Of a stretch of 64,000 nucleotides of DNA, positions 12,101 through 23,140 are shown piece after piece; the first letter of the stretch is position 1, and every line of letters starts with the position of its first letter. The translations under genes and the position numbers were made by a program. The notes beneath the pieces were generated by a model. The model was not told the origin of the DNA and ran no database searches. It saw nothing but the letters and a program-made list of their open reading frames with translations. The stretch comes from Bolinopsis microptera (taxonomy: Eukaryota > Ctenophora > Tentaculata > Lobata > Bolinopsidae): positions 372,001 to 436,000 of the forward strand of contig NC_087077.1 in the NCBI RefSeq assembly GCF_026151205.1. The letters are read 5' to 3'.

Positions 12101-14405
12101 TGTAAGTCGAAAACGTATGATTTGCATGAAAATCGATTATATCCAACCCCCTCGCTCCGGCCTCCTTTCTTCTTCTTTCCTTTCAACCCCTTCCTTTCTT
12201 CTCCTGTCTGCAGTTCAATTCTTCAAAGTATTTGTCCGCGTCATCATCCCTTTCAACAAAGAACTGGCAGGAATGTACATTTATCTTAGGTTTACCTTTT
12301 TTGGACATCACGTATTCACGAGGAAATTTCATGATGTACTCTTACTCTAGTAGCAGGGTGTTTCTTTGCGTTTCTCGAAATCGTGAGCTCGTCCACAAGC
12401 CGATGAATCCTTGAGGGTTTTAAGGCGGATTTCTTGACCTATTTGGGCCTCCACTTTTGTACCCTGTCTATATATTTTGACCACTTTCGCCAGAATGGTA
12501 AGGTCATGTCTCTTTTTGTTACGTCTGCCCTTTCCAATCCACCTCAGCATCTTTATAGCCACGACTGGTATATCCGAGTATTCGTCATTCTTGTCTGTCT
12601 GCATACAACTACAGCTCAGGATAAACTAAGTTCTAGTGCCATTCAGAACATTAATACTAGACTCAATCTTACCAACTTTCTCATCGCTTCGGAAACAACA
12701 ACTGAGTTAATGTTAGTGTTAAGTGTAAACAAATGTAATGCACAAAGTACACATTTCATTTTGTTATTTCTTACGATATAGATTTTGAATCAATTGATTA
12801 AAATGCTGATAAAATTGAGTCATGGCTAAAGCCAGCAGCATCTAAGCTATTTATGGAGCTTTCAACCGCAACCCGACCGAATTGCATATTCGTTCAGGCC
12901 CTTGAGTCCCTTCACACTTTGTTTCTGTCTAGTTCTAATGTACCGTCACAATAGTGACTTTAATATTATCTTAAAACAATATATAATTAATTCAAATAAA
13001 GATCAGTTGTTGTAGACACCGATAAAACCACGATTAACGGTGCTAGAACAGATAAAATTGGACAAAATCTGCAATTTGGCAGCGAAACAAAATCAAAATT
13101 GTCGTAAAATTAAATCACCACAGAGGAGGCAAAGTATTTGTGTGCTCGTTATGATCCTCAGCAGTCAGAAGTCAGCAGGTATACACCATCAACACTTAAC
13201 ATGCACATCGTCGTAGTTTCCAGTTGCAGTGTTTAATGATTATGAAAATGATGGCGTTGTTAATGCGGTTAATTTCTTTTAAGTAACACCCTAGATTTGT
13301 TTATGCACGTTAATTTGCTTGCGCGAATCTGATTTTGAGTAGAAAATTTAACTAGTTGAGAGTCGTGTTGAGGTCCATTGCAATTTAATCACGTTTCTTT
13401 CAAAGTTTCGTCTTTGTGCTTCTTGGGCTATTATATTGGCTATTATATCGGTTACCTGATATTGGTTACCCGATCCTACTTTTTTATTGACCTTATTCAA
13501 GATTTGTGATTAATATGACCTTCGATATATGATATTATAAAAATTGGAATAGGGTAAGTTACACTGACATTGCAAGACGTGCCTTGATGTCTTGGTGTTC
13601 CTAACTTGGTTTTTACTTCTTAATTAGTTAAGACGACAGTGAGAGGATACTTGAAAATCCTGAAGATGCAAGAAAATAAATTACTGCCTTTTATTTTGTG
13701 GCTACTGTCTAGATGATGCAATTGGACTACGTTTCTTTCGGAAAGCATTTGAGGTTCTGCATCCTTGTTGGTAACCTTAGCATACATTACATGTTACATG
13801 GTAAGGTCTCCTCCTAGTCGTTGGAGTGGCCTGCATCACACACATCGCGTTGGCGGCGTAACATATGTCTCCACTGTACTCGGTTGGTAGCCAAAGCTTC
13901 TGTTGTGTTGTTGTCGATGTTTTCAACACCTCTAAACTTAGCAGCATCTTCGAGTACGCAGAATTTCCAGTTCTTACGGGGTCTGCCCCTTGACCTCTTT
14001 CCATAATTTGGCTTCCAGTTCAACAGAAACCTCGGTAGTCTAGAGTCTAACTACATGTCCATACCAACGTAGCCTGGCAGCACTGATGAAAGTCTTAACA
14101 GACTTGATGCCAGCCCTCCTAAGAACTTCTTCGTTGGTCACATGAAAGAACCATTTAATCCTAAGGTAACCTTAGCAACAGACCGAAAATCAATTAGGGA
14201 ACCCTTCTATTTTTATCTAACCCAGTAAACCACCATATTTCAGGATAATCTGCCGGCAGATTTGAAGATCTACGTTGCGAGTGAACGTACGCCTGTATAC
14301 CAAGGAGATCAGCAAGAGTTCAAGGAGGGTGACATGGGTGATGAGGAACTTTTAAAGAATACTCAAGATACTATTAACCGACTAACTAAACTAATGCAGG
14401 GGTAA
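3138..14405 (+). CDS. KCNH-type (ERG/EAG-like) voltage-gated potassium channel, 5' end missing
   Basis: Plasma-membrane K+ channel subunit, expected to act as a tetramer. Exons read from matching splice phases: 3138-3491, 3618-3729, 3950-4115, 4285-4476, 4791-5043, 5265-5396, 5569-5705, 9800-10001, 10984-11097, 11214-11323, 11486-11590 and 14244-14405 (stop TAA). Order of domains: PAS (FPVVFVSNEF in exon 1), S1 (WDWFILLASIWATF), S2-S3 (DILFLIDMVMNFRTTFV, a KCNH hallmark), S4 with spaced basic residues (YLKLTRVLRMAK), S5 (LGHLIACGWFW), pore with filter TVGFGN, S6 (IIFGSATNIIMRMG), C-linker (EASTGCRRSLSSL) and CNBHD (FTPGDYIVHEEDCVDAVYFL, then KANADIQAMTYAEIEVL). The phosphate-binding cassette lacks the usual Arg-Thr/Ser-Ala, as in KCNH proteins that do not bind cyclic nucleotides. 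C-terminal detail (LTYxE/DL and LDITYEL) looks closer to ERG than ELK. The distal C-terminus is short (53-residue last exon). Exon 1 starts in phase 1, so upstream exon(s) with start codon and PAS-cap lie outside the window. High confidence for family, moderate for subfamily. Confidence 0.93.
5783..9790 (+). repeat. 40-bp satellite filling the S6/C-linker intron
   Basis: About 100 copies of a 40-bp unit (core AACCCTCATCAGTCTGTTGT, then TATCACTGATATTTCAAGTA) occupy almost all of intron 5706-9799. Variants recur: agtcagctg for agtctgttg, ttac for tttc, gacttatat for cactgatat, a gtataca insertion, and cctggccctc near the right end. Between about 7441 and 7920 a three-monomer, 120-bp block repeats nearly unchanged, so there is higher-order structure. 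The array stops about 10 bases before the acceptor ctttctcag at 9799. Confidence 0.95.
9955..10645 (+). repeat. 49-bp tandem array: 14 copies of an exon end with its 5' splice site
   Basis: The last ~43 bases of the C-linker exon (GGCTGTAGACGGTCTCTGAG onward to GAGAGGCATG) plus the donor GTAGGT are repeated at exactly 49-bp spacing; GAGGCAT occurs from 9994 to 10631, which is 13 x 49 bp. Copy 1 is the exon itself. Because 49 is not a multiple of three and copy 2 introduces a stop at 10040-10042, only the first donor (10002) joins in phase to the exon at 10984. Confidence 0.95.
10764..10983 (+). repeat. 11-bp array of 3' splice-site-like units
   Basis: About 18 copies of TTTTACTGTAG lie directly before the CNBHD exon. 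Each unit is a pyrimidine run followed by TAG, so each looks like a 3' splice site. The array ends with the slightly different actgtaagtttcaatgtag, whose last TAG (10981-10983) is the acceptor that keeps phase with the exon at 10984. Confidence 0.93.
11591..13780. other. Intron DNA before the last channel exon, left part
   Basis: No channel exon was found here; exon 11486-11590 exits in phase 0 and exon 14244 enters in phase 0, so none is required. It holds a four-copy 14-bp repeat (cttctgaaacccct, about 11754-11812) and a coding-like stretch on the minus strand (listed separately). The rest is AT-rich and unrecognised. Confidence 0.6.
12180..12604 (-). pseudogene. Unidentified coding-like sequence with a frame break, inside the channel intron
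   Basis: Two adjacent minus-strand open stretches look like pieces of one charged protein. The first (12604 down to 12347) starts MQTDKNDEYSDIPVV and is rich in Lys and Arg; it stops at 12347. In another frame the sequence continues as YIMKFPREYVMSKKGKPKI and then FVERDDDADKYFEELN, ending near 12180. I do not recognise the protein. It could be a retroposed gene copy or a transposon fragment; the frame change argues against a working gene. Confidence 0.35.
13800..14160 (-). mobile_element. Degenerate 3' end of a non-LTR retrotransposon ORF
   Basis: The minus strand encodes TNEEVLRRAGIKSVKTFIS, RLRWYGHVVRL and, after a break, KRSRGRPRKNW and VQWRHMLRR. The order L-RWxGHxxR ... GRPRxxW ... WR is typical of the region downstream of the reverse transcriptase in many animal non-LTR elements. 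A stop codon after GHVVRL shows decay. It sits in the last intron of the channel gene, opposite to transcription. Confidence 0.65.
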
Positions 14406-15267
14406 TTTAGTGAGGGTTGGAATTTTTCTCGTTTTTTAAATTGTTGTTTATAAATTATTTTCAGATAAGAGCAATACGCTCTGGATCTATATGCAATTTA
14501 ATCTATTTTGCAACTACCTTTGCTTTCTACTTTTTGATATATTATACTTCGGTGTATATATATATATATATTATAGGTTTTGCTACTCCAATTTTTTTGT
14601 AATTTATTTTGATTTGAACTTATGTGAAGTGTAATAATTCGAAATTTATTTGAACGAATTACTGCCCTTTTTGTAAATTTAAGTTGCCATTAATTGTCAA
14701 TTAGATTTTAATACCAAATCAAACACGAAAATCAAATTCATCTTTCTAAATCTGTTTTCCGCACAGTTCCAAAATTCTGTTAAAACCACATTCTATTAAC
14801 AATTATTTAATCAATCGTGTGGGTGATAAGATGGTTATTAAACATAGTCTAATCCAAGAACTTTAAGGTTACAAATCACTGCCATACCTATGTTAAACTT
14901 AAAACATTAGAAAAATATAAACATTTTACATATTCTCCCTTCCATCACATTTCCCACACGAGGTTAACAACTTATATTTGGTAACATTTATCGATGGCCG
15001 CAACAGACATCCGTCTCCTGGGAAGAATGTTCTCACACGAGTTTACATAAACTGTAATCACGTGACATTTAGGTCACGTGGTTGCTATTTCTCAACCTCA
15101 TAACAATACTATGTAGTTCTAGTCAAAGGGCCACCAGATTGTTACTGGCGAGTCATCGTGGTGTCACTGAACTGGCATATTTTCATATGACTAAACAAGT
15201 TTCATGACGACATGACGTGTGCATGCTCTCCACCAAAAAGGATCTCTAATATAAATTAGAATCAGTA
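14406..15267. other. Downstream flank of the channel gene, no gene seen
   Basis: AT-rich sequence holding the probable 3' UTR and then unrecognised DNA. A short TA run lies near 14555-14570 and two CACGTG motifs lie near 15059-15080. No canonical AATAAA close to the stop stood out. Confidence 0.5.
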
Positions 15268-16183
15268 TTTATAACACACATAACCCCGGCATGCGCAGGG
15301 ATTATATTTCAATTTTTCCCGCGACGCGCGGGAAAAATTTATAATAATTTCGAGTGCGAAGCACGAGGGATTATTATGAAAATAACCCCGACGTGCTTTA
15401 GCACGAGGGGTTATTTTAATATAACTTAAGCGTGCCGGTGTTATGTGTTATAAACCCCTCCGGGTAAGTGCTAGGACCAACAAATTTGACATTTTACTCT
15501 TAATTCTAGCTATATGAGATCATTATGGAAAATATGAAATGGAATTGGGGACTTCCAAATAAATACAACTAAGGTACTATGACTTTTGAAATTGGCGTTA
15601 TATCTAAACACGTTGAATGAATATGAATATCGATAAGGGGCGTCGAGTTAAGCCTGGCAAGCGATAAAAGCTAATAATGATATCGTGTCATGAAGTTCAT
15701 CAAAGTAGACGACTATAATACATGGCTTATATCAAACTCGACAAAATTAACCGAACCGGACAAAATCAAATGTAACCGTCGAGACAAGTTTTGGAACTGG
15801 TCCAATTAATGTAAGAGTTTAAGTAATGTAGTGTGCTGGAGTTTTGCCAGCGCCTGCAATTAGACCGATACGTAGATCGAGTGTATTTATAGTTCTTACG
15901 TTAAGCCATAGGTCACGTGACATTTTTTACCAATGCGCGTCGTAGTAGTTAGTCACGTGATACACGTCATCAAAACACGTGACAGTACGCGGTTGAAATT
16001 CTCATGGAATATCAAAACAAAACAAATCTTGTTGAGCCAAATTAGCGGGGCGGGATTATAAAAGCTGTGCCGGGGTTATTTATTCAGCGGGAAAAAACTA
16101 ACAGCGGGAGCCGGGATTATCAGAATCTATTTAGCGGGAGCCGGGATTATCAGAATCTTATTCTATCCCGGAGGGGTTTATAA
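15268..16183. mobile_element. Nested foldback/MITE-like elements
   Basis: Two nested inverted repeats are visible. TTATAAACCCCTCCGGG at 15448-15464 is matched by its reverse complement CCCGGAGGGGTTTATAA at 16167-16183. TTTATAACACACATAACCCC at 15268 is matched imperfectly by GTTATGTGTTATAAA ending at 15453. Inside the smaller one are further dyads (cccgcgacgcgcggg; gtgctttagcac). Near the right end ttagcgggagccgggattat occurs twice. No open reading frame of note lies inside, so it would be non-autonomous. Confidence 0.6.
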
Positions 16184-18000
16184 TAAATATCTGTGTTCTT
16201 GGAAGTACATGACAGTATGATAACAGTTAACAGTACCTATAAATTTAGTAGCGTAAAGTCAATAGAAGTTTCTCATGAACTTAACGGCTAGGTCTTGGGA
16301 GGCTGGAGTAAGGAGGAGGCAAATCATCTTTTGAAAAGGAGTAGGGAGGAGGGTTTTGTTCGCTTGATGTGTAGGGCTCTTCAGGGACGGCAGTGGTAAG
16401 CAGCAGCTCGAGGGTGGGGTTTGAGGGGTGGGAGGTGCAGGTAGTATATGGAGTGGGTGGGGGCCAGGATAGGGAGGAGCATGGGGAGCAAACAATAACC
16501 CCAGAAATGTGGGCTGGAGGGAGGATGGGAGCTGGTGGAATGTGGGCTGGTGGACCAGGAGTTTTGTGATGAGTGTGGATTGTTCTTCAGGACGATTGAG
16601 GTTAAGGGCAGATATCCCGTTGAGGATCTAAGTGACATATTTGGACGTAGTTATATACATTTTGTTATCCTGATTATCTTCTGGCGTAGGACTTGCACAA
16701 GAGATTGCTTTACTTCCTATACCACCGATAGTTAGATGTATGTTGAATGAGCAAAAAAATGTAGCAATGACCGAGTTACCCTATATTGTTTTGATTGTTG
16801 TTATGCAGGTGAAGATGACGAGGATGCCTGACACTGCCAAAAGCTCCAGCCAACTTCCCAACCCACTCTTGGCGCCAAAAACCAAAGATGACTGATTGCT
16901 TGCAGGAGTAACGTAAACAATTCTTTCTGACCGTGAATTGGAGGCAAACCCCCAACAGAATAATTTCTGGGTCCGGCCGATTGGTATTTATCTTCAGTTG
17001 CCTCGCGCAGGCAGAAGCAACTGAGCCGAACCTTTTTCAGGGATGTGTTTGCCATTATGACAATTGGATGCCAGTCCCATAATTGGGATGGTGCAGTATG
17101 TGTAGATGTCCCTGGTGTTTTGGTGACTGTAATAGTTAAAATAATACGAATAATGATGTTTGGTGCAGTAAAGTGTCAAGTATCCGAGATTGTCACCGCT
17201 GAAGTTCAGTATGAGAGATCCCACAAACGTAAGAAGTCCCTGAGCCAGTTGTTTTCTTACTTCTTGTGGCCGTTATGAAACCGCAATCAATGGAGAGGGT
17301 GACCAGCAGAAACCACAGTATCCCCTCACTTTCTGCAGATTACCGAATCGTTCCAGGTGTATACTGACGCTCTGTATATGATTCTTTGATAAACAAAAGT
17401 TGGGCAAGAAATCCGGCCAATGTCATACCCGGATTAGGGAGCTGAGCCATTTTCAAGCTGTAGAAAATGTATCGGTAAAACTTGTTTATCGCCCCCTCCT
17501 CCCTAATGTTGAAAACTATAGGTTTTAAATTACTGATAGTTGGATATATATCTGGTTGGATATTAAGGAACTTGTAACTAGCTAAGGACTGGAAAGTAAT
17601 TGGTGATTATTTTTCTGCCAAGCTAAGTACTCAACTGAATTAAAACTAGAAGCATGAACTAACGACAACAATTGAAACTGAATGATTAAACGGTAAACAC
17701 AGAAGGTAAAGTTTCATGAGATCATTGAGGATGTATCACAATATAAACCAAACACAGAGCACCCAGGTAAGATAACTTGAATACCTTACACTGATTCATG
17801 TACACTTAACACATTCCTGTCAGCCTTGGCTCTTGAGTGTGACAGAAAAGTGATTTCAACCGAATTATATCGATACAACGGGACTTGTAACATGCCTGTA
17901 TGAGTTTAGTCTCCTTCTAAGCTAGACAGGACTGGGTAATAGCGGGAACTTGTGCTGCAAGTTAGTTTTGACACGTGACAGCAATGTGGGATTTGATAGA
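16184..18000. other. Intergenic, no supported gene
   Basis: A purine-rich stretch (about 16300-16560) is followed by AT-rich sequence. Open frames of 66-85 codons on both strands at 16800-17280 are hydrophobic in places, but they overlap each other, lack a recognisable motif and show no convincing splice pattern, so none is called. Confidence 0.5.
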
Positions 18001-18005
18001 TCAAT

Positions 18006-18137
18006 GCTGTACAGTGTACAGTGTACAGTGTACAGTGTACAGTGTACAGTGTACAGTGTACAGTGTACAGTGTACAGTGTACAGTGTACAGTGTACAGTG
18101 TACAGTGTACAGTGTGCAATGTACAGTGTACACTGCT
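18006..18137. repeat. 7-bp tandem repeat (TGTACAG)
   Basis: About 18 near-perfect copies of TGTACAG. The unit contains the palindrome TGTACA, so both strands look alike. Because seven is not a multiple of three, every frame cycles through the same peptide, which explains the spurious open frames here. Confidence 0.95.
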
Positions 18138-18144
18138 CGACAAA

Positions 18145-19800
18145 TAACTATCACAGTATCACGTGTCAAATTAAACCTAGACTGTTGCCCACGTTTATAA
18201 TTTCATTGTTTTTGCCATCGACCACGGTCCGGACGAGAAGAACTTACATAATCACATCATAACCATACATGATAGTTTATACAGAGAATCTACTATTACA
18301 AACTGTACGCTCAGCTGGTAGTGACAGTTTATCTACTTAAGTTGCTTAATTCAATAGCTATCGGTGTATCTAGTTTCAGTTTCTAATATAACAATGTTTG
18401 ATTTATTCAAAAACAAAATGATTTCTTCACAAAAAATAGCTGCTTTTACCTAAAACTTCAAAATCAATTCAACAAAGATAAATCTCAGAACGAGTCATAA
18501 TTAAATTAAGCTGAATAAACTGCTACTTTCTAACTACCAACAATGATGTTAACCTTAGACATGTACATGGGGTCAATTATCATATATAACAACTTCAAAC
18601 AAAGCTACTGAACATGTAAACGTGTGAAGAGTATTACGAGTGTATTATGAGTAGCCGAGTGATTGAATTATAAATCATGAGTGTGAAGCGGCGTCCACCA
18701 CACCAGGTGTGTGTGTGTGTGAGCTAGAATAAAAAACACGTACTTATCGTGGATTTTACTGCAGCTCTCTGTTCGATTAAAATTTAATTAAGATCAGTCT
18801 TATGATTTATTCATTATTTGTTCGTTTGTTCGTGAATCCAGGAGTAAATTTACCTTATATGTTGTTCAATATGATTGTTGATTATATCTTCTAGTAGTTA
18901 AGTAGTAAGCTACACTGACTACACACAGTAGTTAAAAACATTCATCATATTCTACGCGGACAATGAACAATCGCTCATTCATAACAACTTAACAACTTAA
19001 CAAGTTAAACAAAGTACGTAATCAACAGCTCAATTTCAAAGTATCAGAACTCAAGACATTTAAATAAAAACATGGCGACAAAACGGGAATCTATAAATAG
19101 CAAAAACAAATTTAAAATTTTTCCCGATTCGAACGGGTTATAGACCAAGTACCAACTATAAAGTAGGAAAGACTAAAACTATTCGACTGCGATAGAAAAG
19201 GAAAGAAAAGCACGTACACTGACTTTTCAAACACAAAGCTAATGTGTGACGAAGTAGTTAGTTTATCTCTGCGTGTGGTAGAACGCAGTCTAAATCAGAT
19301 ATCACACCGATCAACGGAATGTTAAAATGTTCAGCTGCATGTTAGGACAAATAAATTTAGTAATAATGCATATTATGTTTGTGTTATGAAAATGCGGCTT
19401 AAAATTGTAAAACTCTAGCTCTGCTTGTTGTCTGAACGTAGGAAAATGTTGGAGACATCTAGGTACTTGTTATATCAAAGTGAGATTAAGACTAATAGTT
19501 AGTATGTAGTACCTATTTGTGATCTTTGCTAAATAGCAGATAAATACGACACAGCTAAAGACGATATATATGAAGCAAGAGTTGGGACTGACTAAAATCT
19601 AATCAGGTTAAACAATTTTCTATCACATAAAATATTCACTGAAATATGATATGTTTTACATTATGCATCTCATCACACACGATCAATAAATTAAGTCGTA
19701 CGAATCAAATTATATATTTGTATATAACACTGAACATTGGTCATCGTGACCCTGACCACATGACGTGCTATACGTGATTGGGCGATTTAAGTGGACGATT
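18145..19800. other. Intergenic AT-rich DNA
   Basis: No coding region, RNA gene or clear transposon was recognised. A short GT run lies near 18705-18720. Confidence 0.5.
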
Positions 19801-19809
19801 AGGTTTAGC

Positions 19810-19945
19810 CTCTATACGGCCACTATACGGCGTCTATACGGCCTCTATATGGCCTCTATACGGCCTCTATACGGCATCTATACGGCCACTATACGGCATC
19901 CATACGGCCACTATACGGCCTCTATATGGCCTTCATACGGCCATC
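19810..19945. repeat. 12-bp tandem repeat (TATACGGCCTCT type)
   Basis: About 11 copies of a degenerate 12-bp unit, TATACGGCC followed by tct, act or a related triplet. Variants (tatatggcc, catacggcc) are interspersed. Confidence 0.9.
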
Positions 19946-19996
19946 AAGGTACTGGAAGCAGTATAAACGGAGAAAACTTTGAATGTTGATTATGTG

Positions 19997-20020
19997 ATAT
20001 GTCCTACCGGTAGGACATAT
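19997..20020. repeat. 24-bp perfect palindrome
   Basis: A self-complementary sequence with arms ATATGTCCTACC and GGTAGGACATAT and no spacer. It is isolated and its role is unknown. Confidence 0.9.
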
Positions 20021-20742
20021 TCGAATTTCAGCTTTCCGTGACCCAAATTTCACTTTTTTGACTGAATTTTTGTTGAATGACCATCTTACAGGATCACTGA
20101 AGATGGCACATTGTAGACAGTTTGGTTGTAGACAGCTTTTTTTGCGTGATATTTTGTTTGCAGACCGAGCTGTCATTCTGTTAGAGTTTAAATTATGATA
20201 ATTTTGGATAGGAATGGAATTTTCCCTTCAAATAAAGAGCATTTTGTTGCTGACCCTAATGGTTTTCCAGTATAATATGATAATTTTCTATGGATAATTA
20301 ATTATGTTAGCTTGATTTTATCTTTTGTAGCAAAATGAAACAGTTCCCTAGACACCTGGAAAATCTCTATCGCTGTACCTTGCCACCTGGTCCTTTTGTT
20401 TGCTCAAAGCCCCCCACAAACGAAGAGGTGTGGAGAGTTTAGGAGCATGGTGGGTCTTTATTTATTTATTCAACGAAGTTTTAATTCGCATTTTTAAAAT
20501 GTCGTATTTTCAAAGTCTTGTGAAAACTAAATCGCTCAGTTTGTAACGGGTTTTTATTTTCAGCACGTGGTTGCCCAGACATCTGACCACGGAAATGCAT
20601 CTTCTGTGGCTAGTTGTGTGGCTGGTTTGATTACAGATTGGTGGCTGAATACCAACATCCCCTCCAAGGTTACCTGTCTTATCCGTGATATGGTTTTAGA
20701 GATTAATGCACGGTGAACTGTTTTAATGAAACAGCGGACCAA

Positions 20743-20832
20743 AACCAGGGATCAGCTGATACAGTACTGAAGGAGGTTATCAGCATGCTTCAGGGATCAG
20801 CTGATACAGTACTGAAGGAGGTTATCAGCATG
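20743..20832 (+). repeat. 45-bp direct duplication
   Basis: GGGATCAGCTGATACAGTAC followed by tgaaggaggttatcagcatgct occurs twice in tandem. It lies in the decayed transposon-like gene. Confidence 0.85.
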
Positions 20833-20954
20833 CTACAGAAGATACAGATAAACACGTCACTGATAAATGTTTGACACAACCAGCGTCGATTATGGGATCC
20901 ACAAGGGTGTTCGGCTGGAGGGGCACCTCAACAGATCTCTGCTACAATTTGCCT

Positions 20955-21136
20955 GTCGGCATCATGTTTTAGAGATCTGGGGAGGTGCTGCCTGCTCAGT
21001 GGTGTATGGAGACACGGCATCATGTTTCAGAGATCTGGGGAGGTGCTGCCTGCTCAGTGGTGTATGGAGACACGACATCATGTTTTAGAGATCTGGGGAG
21101 GTGCTGCCTGCTCAGTGGTGTATGGAGACACGACAT
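20955..21136 (+). repeat. 59-bp tandem triplication inside the decayed gene
   Basis: Three copies of a unit running from atcatgtttyagagatctgg through GGTGCTGCCTGCTCAGTGGT to gtatggagacacg. The unit is not a multiple of three, so the copies read in different frames. Confidence 0.9.
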
Positions 21137-21624
21137 CTCCAGATGAGAGCTGCTACAAGGCTTTCTGCGGTGTATGGGAATGCATCAAGACCAGCGACTA
21201 TTCCCTGCCAACCATTTCTGGGAGTTTCTTGAAGGGGCTGCAGGCCTCCACATTCCTTACAGAATTTGTAAAGGACGAGGATTCGTGCTGCACTCTGCGG
21301 TACGATTATCCTGAACTTGCAGAGTTAGCTCTGCATCTGCTTGGGGGAACGTGGGGATCCTGACGGGATCAAGTTCAGGGCACCTGGAGCCACCCACCAT
21401 GCCAGGTGGATGGCAGGAATGCTGTACACATTTAAGATAACTCTGTTCAGAAAACAGCTATCTGATGTGTTCTAGGAAGATTGCCTTGACCTGATAGAAG
21501 AACTGGGTACCTCGCACTATTTTACGTGCAGTACTGGCTGTGCTGCACAAGTGCAGTACTAGCTGTGCTGCACAAGTGCCGCTGATGCTCCAGCACAGGA
21601 CCTAGCTCTTACGACACTGTTCAG

Positions 21625-22065
21625 CACTTGTTAGTAGTGTTACAAGCACGTTTAAAGAGCTGGTTAGTAATGTTACAAGCACGTTTAAAGAGCTGGTTAG
21701 TAATGTTACAAGCACGTTTAAAGAGCTGGTTAGTAATGTTACAAGCACGTTCAAAGAGCTGGTTAGTAATGTTACAAGCACGTTTAAAGAGCTGGTTAGT
21801 AATGTTACAAGCACGTTTAAAGAGCTGGTTAGTAATGTTACAAGCACGTTTAAAGAGCTGGTTAGTAATGTTACAAGCACGTTTAAAGAGCTGGTTAGTA
21901 ATGTTACAAGCACGTTTAAAGAGCTGGTTAGTAATGTTACAAGCACGTTCAAAGAGCTGGTTAGTAATGTTACAAGCACGTTTAAAGAGCTGGTTAGTAA
22001 TGTTACAAGCACGTTTAAAGAGCTGGTTAGTAATGTTACAAGCACGTTTAAAGAGCTGGTTGAAG
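21625..22065 (+). repeat. 33-bp tandem array in coding-derived sequence
   Basis: About 13 nearly identical copies of TTAGTAATGTTACAAGCACG plus tttaaagagctgg. The length is a multiple of three, so long open frames appear on both strands (LVMLQARLKSW repeats on +, SLNVLVTLLTS on -). In the third frame the unit reads SNVTSTFKELV and leads into VEARWQLG, probably the original frame. Confidence 0.95.
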
Positions 22066-22424
22066 CCAGATGGCAGCTGGGCACCTTTGGTATTTGAGCG
22101 AAAGACTGGTGCCTCTCTTTCTCAAGTCATCTGAGTGATACAGAGCAACACGGGATGACCCAGCAAACTCTTCGTCACAGGTCCCAGCCCATGAAGAAGC
22201 AGCAGCAACAGCCCCTCACTGACCGGTTTAATAAACGGAAACTGAAGGAGTTTGTGGGTCCTGATTCATTCACGTTCTTTGAACTATACGGAGTGGAGCC
22301 AACTTTTCTCTGTGAACCAGTCAGCAGTTGGGATACAAACACTAACTTAAGGACACTCAGGGCAATGGTTCGAGCCACTTCTGTTGTCAACGACTGTGCT
22401 GAACGGGCATTTGGTGTTCTCACT

Positions 22425-23140
22425 GAGTGTCACTAAGGACACAGCGACAAGCTCTTCTCCAGGTGTCACTAAGGACACAGCGACAAGCTCTTCTCCAGGT
22501 GTCACTAAGGACGAGACACAGCGACAAGCTCTTCTCCAGGTGTCACTAAGGACACAGCGACAAGCTCTTCTCCAGGTGTCACTAAGGACACAGCGACAAG
22601 CTCTTCTCCAGGTGTCACTAAGGACACAGCGACAAGCTCTTCTCCAGGTGTCACTAAGGACACAGCGACAAGCTCTTCTCCAGGTGTCACTAAGGACACA
22701 GCGACAAGCTCTTCTCCAGGTGTCACTAAGGACACAGCGACAAGCTCTTCTCCAGGTGTCACTAAGGACACAGCGACAAGCTCTTCTCCAGGTGTCACTA
22801 AGGACACAGCGACAAGCTCTTCTCCAGGTGTCACTAAGGACACAGCGACAAGCTCTTCTCCAGGTGTCACTAAGGACACAGCGACAAGCTCTTCTCCAGG
22901 TGTCACTAAGGACACAGCGACAAGCTCTTCTCCAGGTGTCACTAAGGACACAGCGACAAGCTCTTCTCCAGGTGTCACTAAGGACACAGCGACAAGCTCT
23001 TCTCCAGGTGTCACTAAGGACACAGCGACAAGCTCTTCTCCAGGTGTCACTAAGGACACAGCGAAAAGCTCTTCTCCAGGTGTCACTAAGGACACAGCGA
23101 CAAGCTCTTCTCCAGGTGTCACTAAGGACACAGCTCTTCT
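22425..23140 (+). repeat. 36-bp tandem array derived from a coding motif
   Basis: About 19-20 copies of a 36-bp unit (CACTAAGGACACAGCGACAA then gctcttctccaggtgt). One copy at 22506 retains a 3-bp extra gac/gag and reads TKDETQRQALLQV, the likely ancestral motif; the rest read LRTQRQALLQVS. Sequence after the array resumes as unique coding-like DNA and then AT-rich flank. Confidence 0.95.

Noticed and set aside
16801-17280. Possible membrane-receptor exon from hydrophobic open frames on both strands
   Set aside because: The frames overlap on opposite strands, have no family motif and no consistent splice sites.
17906-18169. Four open frames rich in Tyr, Thr, Val and Cys
   Set aside because: They are produced by the 7-bp TGTACAG repeat.
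21602-22134. Open frames of 160-168 residues on both strands over the 33-bp array
   Set aside because: They are artefacts of a repeat whose length is a multiple of three; neither frame gives the family-like sequence.
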